NCBI GenBank assembly: GCA_027922465.2
Contig: BQMF02000047.1
Span: 248,001 to 312,000, forward strand
From: Turritopsis dohrnii
Lineage: Eukaryota > Cnidaria > Hydrozoa > Anthoathecata > Oceaniidae
Reading direction: 5' to 3'
Length of the DNA stretch: 64,000 nucleotides
Shown: piece after piece, positions 56,565 to 64,000 of the stretch
How the letters are laid out: each line of letters starts with the position of its first letter
Position numbering within the stretch: position 1 is the first letter of the stretch
The notes under the pieces: generated by a model
What the model saw: the letters and a program-made list of their open reading frames with translations, nothing else
Databases searched by the model: none
What the model was told of the DNA's origin: nothing
Translations under genes and position numbers: made by a program

Positions 56565-59500
56565 TCAATTATCTTGAGTCGTATGCTCAGTGTTACTCGA
56601 ATTATCGATCTCTTTCTCAACCACATCTTGAGTTTGGGAAAAGCACTCCACCTGATCAGCTAGTATATTTTGAGATGAATGATAAAATTGCTTAAACGTC
56701 TTGTCTAGTCTCTTTAAAAACAGTTCTAATTCGTATCGAGTAGCTCCGATAGCCGCGGCTGCCGTCAAATAAGAACATGGATATTCGTTGCAGTGTGATC
56801 CCCAACCACGAAACTTATATTTTCCGATCGTTTTTTCGTCATGCGGTGTGACAACCCTAACAACCAAAGTTTAATTATTCTTAGAAATATCAAATTTTGA
56901 CCTTCTATAGTGTACCGGATTCAGTCAAGGGCGACTTTCCACTTCAGGAAAATTTTCCGCGTATAGAAACGGAACGGACGAATGTTAGAGAAAGAGCGTG
57001 ATTGGTTTCTTCGCTAATTTATTCTTTTGTTCTTTTCCGTTCCTGTCCGCGGAACGATCAGAAAAAAGTCAGAAAGATCAGAAAAGTTGAAACAAGTTCG
57101 AACAGAAAAGAAAAAAATCAATCAATCAATCAGAATTTAGTATTAGTTCTTTTGTTTTCCTGTCCGCGGAAAATTTTCTGTAAGTAGAAAGCCACCTTAA
57201 GTATTTATACCTTGTGCCAGATACTGATCTCTTGAAAAGATACGAACCAAACTCGGTCACATTCCTCTTTTGCTGACTACCTTTATCAAGCGATGATAGT
57301 GAAATCGCTAAATCCAAAAATCATGTATACCAGACGCTCACAGAATCATAACAAACATGCAAGCATTCTTCTGCTAGTACTTACCAAGTGATATCTGGTT
57401 TTGCTTAACAGACAAAAGGCGTTCATCATACCGTTCGACTACCTCGTGTAAACCTTCTTGCAAATAGCGGTACAATTCCTAAGAACATAAAATACAGTCA
57501 AATTTCTGTAATTTGATCTGCTATACTTCGAACTCTCCCAAATTTAACCAATTTAATAGTGAGGTGGATATACGTCAGAAACCACCAAGATACTTCAAAT
57601 TGTGAAAGAAACATGAAACTTGGTACAAACGTTTATCATCATATTTTGAATGATTTTTTTTAACAGGGACACGCCCAAAAGGCACGTGATAACTGACGTC
57701 AGCCTTTTTTTCCATGGGAAACAAAATGTCACCAAATTGTAAAGTGTGATACACCGTTAGAAAGATAATTTCACACTGATTCTAAAACACATTATGGTCA
57801 TGGTATAAAAATCAACCGTTCAGAAGATATGAGCGATCAAAGTGTCTTTGATGACGTCATCAAAGTTTGCTTGAAAATTATTTTTTCAAAATAGGTAATG
57901 TTATTTATCATTTGAAAGATAATTCTTCCCTGTTTTCAAAATAGAATTACACTGTTACTTGAAAATTGACTCAACAAAAGATATTACCAATTATGTCAAG
58001 GTATTCAGTTTACCATTAAATTTTAATTTATCCTAACTTTCTCCAATATTTATGTATCTTCTTTCAAACGAACGAACGAATCTTTCAATGAATCGAATTT
58101 TGCGCTTGAAAACGGTATTTAAGTGAATTACCTTGAGATATTCACAGTCTCATATAAGCGTTCGAAAAGAGATGCTGTTAAGGCCGGTTTTCAGTTCATT
58201 CGCTGTGGTTGCACGAATGAATGATCTGATTTTTGATTGGCTGACGTAATCTCATTCACCTGGTAGTTCAAATCATTTCAATACTGAGCGAAAGAAAAAG
58301 CTGTTCGCTCAGTCGCGCGACTGCAGCGATTGAACTGAAAACCGGCCAAACTTCAAATGTTTTGTTATGGATTTGAATCTTGTAAAGATAAAGTGAAGTC
58401 TCTTTTGCGAAAAAGAAAGTAAGAAGAACTAGATAGTTTTCACCAGTGCTTAACTTCACACTTGGTGAGAAGATCAAGCGCATTGCTTTAGAATTGGAGG
58501 ATCATAAAGTCTTTGTCAAAGTTTGTTAAAGAAGATATGGTATCCAGCGAGTCTAAGTAACACTTTAAATGTCTAACAAAATTTTATAACTGTCACCGAT
58601 CAATGAGCAAAAAGAAAATTGATAACGTTGAACAAGGATTAATGAAAACTCTATCTTTTGTTATTGGTTCAAACTAGTTGAGCTTGAGTCACTCCTTTTC
58701 TCTTTTATCAAAAGTTTGATTTTAAATCATTTTTAAATTGTTTGAAATGCATCACACAATGGATGTGTGCAATGGACCACATCTATTATTCTCGGTGGTT
58801 GCCGGTATTGATTTAGAGATCTTGAAGAGATATTTTAACTCGTGAAGCTTTTAAGAAGGGTTACTTTACAATCAAAAAAAGTAATCACGTTTTCTCCAAC
58901 ATCGCCATCGACCAGGTCCACAAACAAAATAACAAAATGATCAAGATCCACGGTGGTGTTATTGGTATCTTGGATAACCCTGATTCTTTACTGAGGCGGG
59001 CTGTGAGTGTATCAATAATATCTGAGCTCTGTCAGGAGGATGAACCAAGATCGTCAACTGATAAAATTGTCCCATCATGAAGACACCAAATCCTTCGAAA
59101 TTACATTCTGAAAAGACTTTGATTCCCTGTTTCATGTTTTCAATGATTTAGCAAATCCATTCAAAGAGCAAGAGAAGAACCTCGTTCAATTAGTATGAAA
59201 GATGGTTGTAAATACAGAAACATCAAAGTCTGTCCATATCGCTCACAAAATTGGGAAGGAGCAGTTCACACATTTCTTGAATAATCGCATTTTTAGTCAA
59301 GAAGAATCGTTTTATAATTTTTGAAGAAAAACAAATTTTAGATTTTCAAGCAGCCAAGTTCTTCTGTACCAGCAAAATCAAAGCAGAAAATTCAAATTCT
59401 GACCCTTGATAGGAAACTTTATTCTCGTTTGTTCATAGCATGTCAGTCAAGAAAAGGTGATCTTGAGAACTTTTTGTTTTTTTCATGTTTGAATGACTTA

Positions 59501-62500
59501 TCCTATATAGAAAAGGTCTATTTTTACAGAATCAGTACTGACAAGACTTATTTTATTAAAAACTAAAACTTTTGTGACAGTTTACTGTTAAATCCTAGTT
59601 TCCATCATACCCACTTGAGTGTTTATACATCTACATTAAAAGAGTTTTACATCCGCGCTTGATGTGTTTTTAAACCAGCGTTAAATTATCTTTTTAAGAG
59701 TACATGGCACTTTGGATGTTGCAAACATTTTCCTCTAGTTATGATGGCGAAATCATAGACATTTGAACCGCTTGTACCTCGTCCTGAACAATAACTTTTC
59801 ATACTGTGACCTTAATGAGTTTTGAAATCGGCATTAAATTGCCTTTCTAACAACATAAAACACTTTGGAATTTCCAAACATCAAAATTTTTCCTTATTTG
59901 ATGACGTCATCAAAGACACTTTGATCGCTCGTATCTTCTGAACGGTTGATTTTTTATACCATGACCATAATGTGTTTTAGAATCAGTGTGAAATTGTCTT
60001 TCTGACGGTGTATCACACTTTACAATTTGGTGACATTTTGTTTCCCATGGAAAAAAGGCTGACGTCAGCGAAAACGTGACTTTTGGGCGTGTCTCTGTTA
60101 AAAAAATCATTCAAAATATGATGATAGACGTTTGTACCAAGTTTCATGTTTCTTTCACAATTTGAAGTATTTTTCGTATATCCACCTCACTATAAATATC
60201 TCTTCGCCTATCATTTTTTTGTATATAAACTTTTTCCGAATTTCAGTTTAAACAAAGATCTTTGCTTCCATTTTCATCCCGCAGTGGGACAAGATCACAC
60301 GTGTTGGTCATAACACGCAGGTGAGTGAACCAACTACACAAGATTTAAACTTCCACAATTTCAAATGTTTTCAAAATACCTTCCGTTCCGAAAGAAGTTG
60401 TTTGTATCCATTACTACCAAGTGTCAACATCGTAATGAAGAAATCAAGTACAGGACTGGCAGACGCACGACCTATAAAAATATATTTCCAACCACCTCAA
60501 AGGAAATCATGCGACTCACAAAATAATTATCACTAAATATTATATTAAAATAATCCGTTTCTTTCATCCAAGTTGCAAAAGCTATCCAACATTTTTACAG
60601 AAGTAAACGATCGCTCATGAAAAGGACTTTCAGATTTTTCTTTCAAAAGGTATTTTGTTGTTTTTGTTGGTGCAAACTTGGTATAATTAGGGAAATCTCT
60701 TCATCAATCAGCGCACGATGCTGATTTTCTTTTTTCACAGATTATGCATCGATTGTACCTATATAGCATATAGTAAATAAACACGATAGAATAAAGGAAA
60801 TTTCCACTCTTCGGGTTTCAAAGTTGTCAGAATAATTTAGTCACTTGAAAATTTTCAACTAAAATCATTGTTCACTACCTGGATATATTCTTCCGATTGA
60901 CTGAATAAAAGCTGTATCAAATCCAGCAATCACAGCTCCACCGACAGGTACCATGAAATTTTTGTCGGTACTTTGAACAAATGCGTCAATGCGACCTATC
61001 CGACTAGCCTAAAAAAAGATTCCGCAAGAAGCATGTATACTCGATCATTTCCCAATGGGCAAAATCGGTAAAATCACTGTGACGAAGAACATCTTCATTG
61101 AAATTGTGTGTATATTTCTATAGAAATGAACTCCCTCGAAGAGATTTTTAACAAATGTGCCTACTGGGTTATCAATAACTTTGAGGTGCAAGTAATATTA
61201 TGCATAAAGCCACACATCTGATACCTGTTGAATGAGATGCATACATTTCGTGGCTTGAACACCATAAGCGTTATTTACAATGTGCGGTATTTCATTCTTC
61301 TTACAAACTGCAGCTATAGCCTCTAGACTGTAATAGAGAATGAGTAGAACTTTAAATAATTCACAACTTCACCATCAGATAAGTTTAGAAGATACTGGAA
61401 TGCATTTACTTGTCAGGAATTCTGGGAGCGAAACAGCTTGTCGTTGACATGACACAAAGAATCTCTTCACTTTTCATCTGTTCAATAGTCTCTCTTACAG
61501 TTTCTATATCTGTTGTCAAGCAATCGCCATTTAGAAGATTTTCAATGATGATTGGCTCAAGACCTAAACACATTGAATAATATTTTATAGGTTTACTTTG
61601 TGGCTAAAATTTGTTTTGCATGCACACAAGTTAAGTTTGTAAGGGTTCATCCTTAATATTTATTACAACACACATTACTATTCAAATTTTCACTGATAAT
61701 TTTGAAGAAAATGTTGGTAAGATGTTGAGAGTACTGTTAAAATACACCCACCTGCAGTTAGTATAGATTTAAAACATGACTTCTGATCAATCCTTGGCCA
61801 AATAACATATTTTGCCACGGGTCTAGACTCTTTCAAAGCTAGCATTGTCAGCACTAACGCCATGCCAGTCGCGACAGGGACTACTAAACAGCTTTTAACA
61901 GATGAAATGCCTATAAAAAAGCTTTCATAAAAAATTTGTTCAACAGAAAACACATTGTATTAATCATTTCAAAAAAAGAACAATTTTTACTTATGTATTC
62001 CTGTATCCTAAAACTGAGCTTACTAATACCAAAAGTTTGGACTAGCAGAATTAATCATGTACCTATTCAACCTAACTCACCACAAAGCCTCAACACATCC
62101 AAAGCAAAACTATTTGCAAGTTTTGCGATCAATGATGAACCAGCAGCTTTCGGCTGAACTTCAGCAATATCACCAGACCTGCCAATTCCATGGCCCAGGT
62201 TAAAATGTCTCTCTGCAACTAATCTTGAAGCAAAACGAGCCTCTCTTTCACCTGCTCCACAGTTTTCTAAATACATAATGACATATGAGGAAGATCTCCT
62301 ACAGAAAATGAAATCCATGAGGATTGCACTATTTAGAAGCCCCATTTTTTAGAAATGGAAAAAATAAATGGAAGCTGCCTGATAGCACCTGTTTTAATGA
62401 GACAGCATTCCTACAATTGAGTGAATCATTCACATTGTTACTCAATATTCAATACTTTAAGGGCAGAAACTTTAAGGGCAGAAACTTTCACGTTTTTCAC

Positions 62501-63425
62501 TGTTTTGGCCCTTTTTCGCCAAAGTTTATGCCTTTGGAAATTTCTAAACAGCAAAACGCGAAATTTTTTTCACTCGAAGAAACCCTTTTTTCCAAGTAAA
62601 TTTCAGCAAACTTCAGCGGTACATTGGTGGAGATGGAGAAACAGATTCTGAGTGGGAAGTTGAAGAGTTATAGTTTTTTACTTTCACTTTAAACAAACAA
62701 AGAAAAATTATAAAAATTAAAAAAATCAGGTTTTTTTGCTCATTCGCGAAAGCTTTTTCACACGAAAATTAACTTTTTCTTCACTTCGCGAAAGTTTTTT
62801 CCCGCGAAATTTGTTCCAAAATCTGCGAAAGTTTATTCCATAAATTTAGCGTTTTTTTTGACACGCGAAACTTTCTGCCCACGAAACTTAACAAAATAAC
62901 AAGATAAAATAATAGCATAAAATAATAACATAAATAACATAAAACAGGATCTGAAGAAAAGATGCAATAAAAACTTATTCATTTTTTTCCGAGTCGAGTG
63001 TTATTAGGCCTTATTGCGAACGTTATTTTTATGTATTCATTATAAAAAAAAGTTTTAATTGTGAACCCACTGAATTGACTTTAGATTAGAGAAAAAATAG
63101 AATAAAATGAAATACTTCACCAGAAGATCTTATTTAGAAATATCTCTTAACTTACCTGGAAAATTATTGCTGTCCATTAAAGATATTTCTGTCAATAAGT
63201 ATTTGATAGCAGTCTCACTCCATCCATCAGTGGGTAGTTTACCCTGAACAAAAATTTCTAATTATAATATTAAAACATGGAGCAAGAAAGGAAAAGGAAG
63301 TGTTTGCTAACTTGTTCCAGCAACAATCTGACACTCTTCTCCAAAACGCGTCTAGCTTCTTGGCCCTGCTGAACATAACCCTTCGGTACATATCTTTCAA
63401 TCAATTTAAAATTATCAGCGTTCAT
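56565..63425 (-). CDS. SEPSECS: O-phosphoseryl-tRNA(Sec) selenium transferase (SepSecS), eleven exons
   Basis: PLP enzyme that converts phosphoseryl-tRNA(Sec) to selenocysteinyl-tRNA(Sec), the last step of selenocysteine synthesis. Exons in coding order: 63425-63312, 63243-63156, 62266-62081, 61910-61752, 61563-61410, 61327-61225, 61017-60879, 60471-60380, 57478-57385, 57307-57211, 56856-56565. All GT-AG and in frame, 505 residues (human 501). Landmarks: [138 protein letters not shown], and the PLP lysine at 284 in [33 protein letters not shown] closes the core. The presence of this gene implies the organism makes selenoproteins. Introns 6, 8 and 10 hold repeats. Confidence 0.97.
56924..57199. 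mobile_element. MITE in SEPSECS intron 10, about 275 bp
   Basis: The ends GTCAAGGGCGACTTTCCACT and, from the right, TTAAGGTGGCTTTCTACTTA form an inverted repeat that continues into GAAAATTTTCCGCGG. It nearly fills the 354-base intron 10. A degenerate relative is at 12429-12580. Confidence 0.8.
58182..58347. mobile_element. Small MITE, about 166 bp, nested
   Basis: GGCCGGTTTTCAGTTCATTC at the left and GGCCGGTTTTCAGTTCAATC from the right form an inverted repeat. The interior also has GTGAATGAGATTACGTCAGC-type sequence. Inserted within the larger intron 8 element. Confidence 0.8.
58840..59070 (+). pseudogene. Transposon protein fragment (DQVHKQNN block)
   Basis: [20 protein letters not shown] followed by [14 protein letters not shown] and [17 protein letters not shown] is readable for about 75 codons. 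This D-Q-x-H-x-Q-N-N block is the conserved C-terminal part of a transposon-encoded protein common in cnidarian genomes, of unassigned superfamily. It has no start codon and broken flanks. Confidence 0.6.
61040..61165. repeat. Dispersed repeat fragment shared with 28.9 kb
   Basis: GGCAAAATCGGTAAAATCAC, ATTGTGTGTATATTTCTATA and TTTAACAAATGTGCC match 28905-29030 in order with a few substitutions. It lies in SEPSECS intron 6. The other copy sits at the right edge of the Harbinger-type element, so this is probably a solo fragment of that family. Confidence 0.7.
62457..62891. mobile_element. TTAA-bounded MITE in SEPSECS intron 2
   Basis: TTAAGGGCAGAAACTT is tandemly doubled at the left, and the right end carries CGCGAAACTTTCTGCCC ACGAAACTTAA in inverted orientation. 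The interior repeats CGCGAAAGTTTTTTC-type motifs. No gene. Confidence 0.7.
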
Positions 63426-64000
63426 CACCCTAGATCTGATACCAAACACATTAAATTGAAAATATGAAAAAACAAGGTAGTTTAAGAATCAATATTGTCA
63501 TTATAATTTTGACATTTTTTTCAAATATCTAGAAAACAAATCATTTCATGATTAAGAGTAAATTTATCACACCTTGTATCTATCATGAAAAAAGATTTTT
63601 TTCTCAACTGGAAAAGGTTTTCATTAATAATAAACTATCACGAAGTTAATAAGTTACACTTTTTTAACATCAAAACATGAACGCAAAATCTAACCTCAAT
63701 AACTAAGTATTATGTTGACATGAATACACAGTAAAAAAAAGGATTTAGTTATGGATTCCCTCATCTGATCTGCAGAGGATAAAAATATGAATAACGATTG
63801 AGAACTCCGATAATTGAAGCTGATGACAATTTACCTGATGACTTGTCAAAAAGACGTATATCCTGGAAAATAGGAACTGACAGCCTGAAAGAAATGAATG
63901 GAAGAGTACTCCAAATTCTAAAAGCAGTTGATTGGCATTGAAACAAAAACTGGCATTTAGATGTGATATGTAAGAACATCTTATTTTTATTTTCAATGCT
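63426..64000. other. SEPSECS 5' flank
   Basis: Sequence upstream of the SEPSECS start (minus strand), holding its 5' UTR and promoter. AT-rich; overlapping short minus-strand frames at 63745-63996 resemble no protein. Confidence 0.4.

Larger units (their letters stand above)
57556..60193. mobile_element. Large element with ~300-bp inverted repeats in SEPSECS intron 8
   Basis: ATAGTGAGGTGGATATACG at the left pairs with its inverted copy at the right. The match continues, with gaps, for about 300 bases per arm (to about 57870 and from about 59895), including GGGAAACAAAATGTCACCAA and TTGATGACGTCATCAAA. The centre holds a decayed transposon protein (about 58850-59060) and a smaller MITE. It accounts for most of the 2.9-kb intron. 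Confidence 0.85.

Noticed and set aside
56033..63425. SEPSECS as a pseudogene because of its many repeats
   Set aside because: All eleven exons keep GT-AG sites, continuous frame and the PLP lysine, so it is intact.

Overview
This is animal nuclear DNA. It is AT-rich, its genes are intron-split with GT-AG junctions, and its introns and intergenic spaces are packed with DNA transposons, MITEs and tRNA-derived SINEs. The gene set is metazoan. A candidate GLWamide neuropeptide precursor at 6.1 kb and the style of the transposon relics point to a cnidarian, perhaps a hydrozoan. That placement is inference. There is no sign of bacterial or organellar sequence.

Host genes, left to right: mitochondrial ribosomal protein S9 (+, 0.55-2.8 kb); a small secreted precursor with a dibasic-flanked GLW-Gly motif (+, 6.1-6.5 kb); a PC-esterase (PCED1/FAM113) protein with a very long low-complexity tail (+, 11.4-22.2 kb, 7.2-kb first intron); cathepsin Z (+, 29.3-32.8 kb); WDR54 (-, 35.3-39.9 kb, eight exons); the SANT-domain chromatin protein BAP18 (-, 40.5-41.3 kb); a KCTD-type protein with two tandem T1/BTB domains (-, 48.4-49.2 kb); a small helical protein of uncertain identity (+, 50.6-50.95 kb); and SEPSECS, the enzyme that makes selenocysteinyl-tRNA (-, 56.6-63.4 kb, eleven exons). 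For all multi-exon genes the splice sites were placed by hand and the reading frame carries through every junction. The genes belong to unrelated housekeeping pathways (mitochondrial translation, lysosomal proteolysis, selenoprotein synthesis, chromatin), so no functional cluster is claimed.

Mobile DNA fills much of the rest. A 3.7-kb pogo-like transposon (7.4-11.1 kb) carries a near-intact DDE transposase and a divergent HIRAN-domain gene. A 1.0-kb element made of arrays of the palindrome TACTGCGCAGTA has jumped into the HIRAN gene. Two 427-bp MITEs share the pogo ends. A nested set of inverted-repeat elements lies at 24.3-29.2 kb. A decayed two-gene PIF/Harbinger copy lies at 51.6-54.2 kb. 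Other elements sit in introns of PCED1, CTSZ, WDR54 and SEPSECS.

The most unusual items are the single-copy GLWamide-like precursor, the palindrome-array element with a promoter-like core, and the pogo/HIRAN two-gene architecture.
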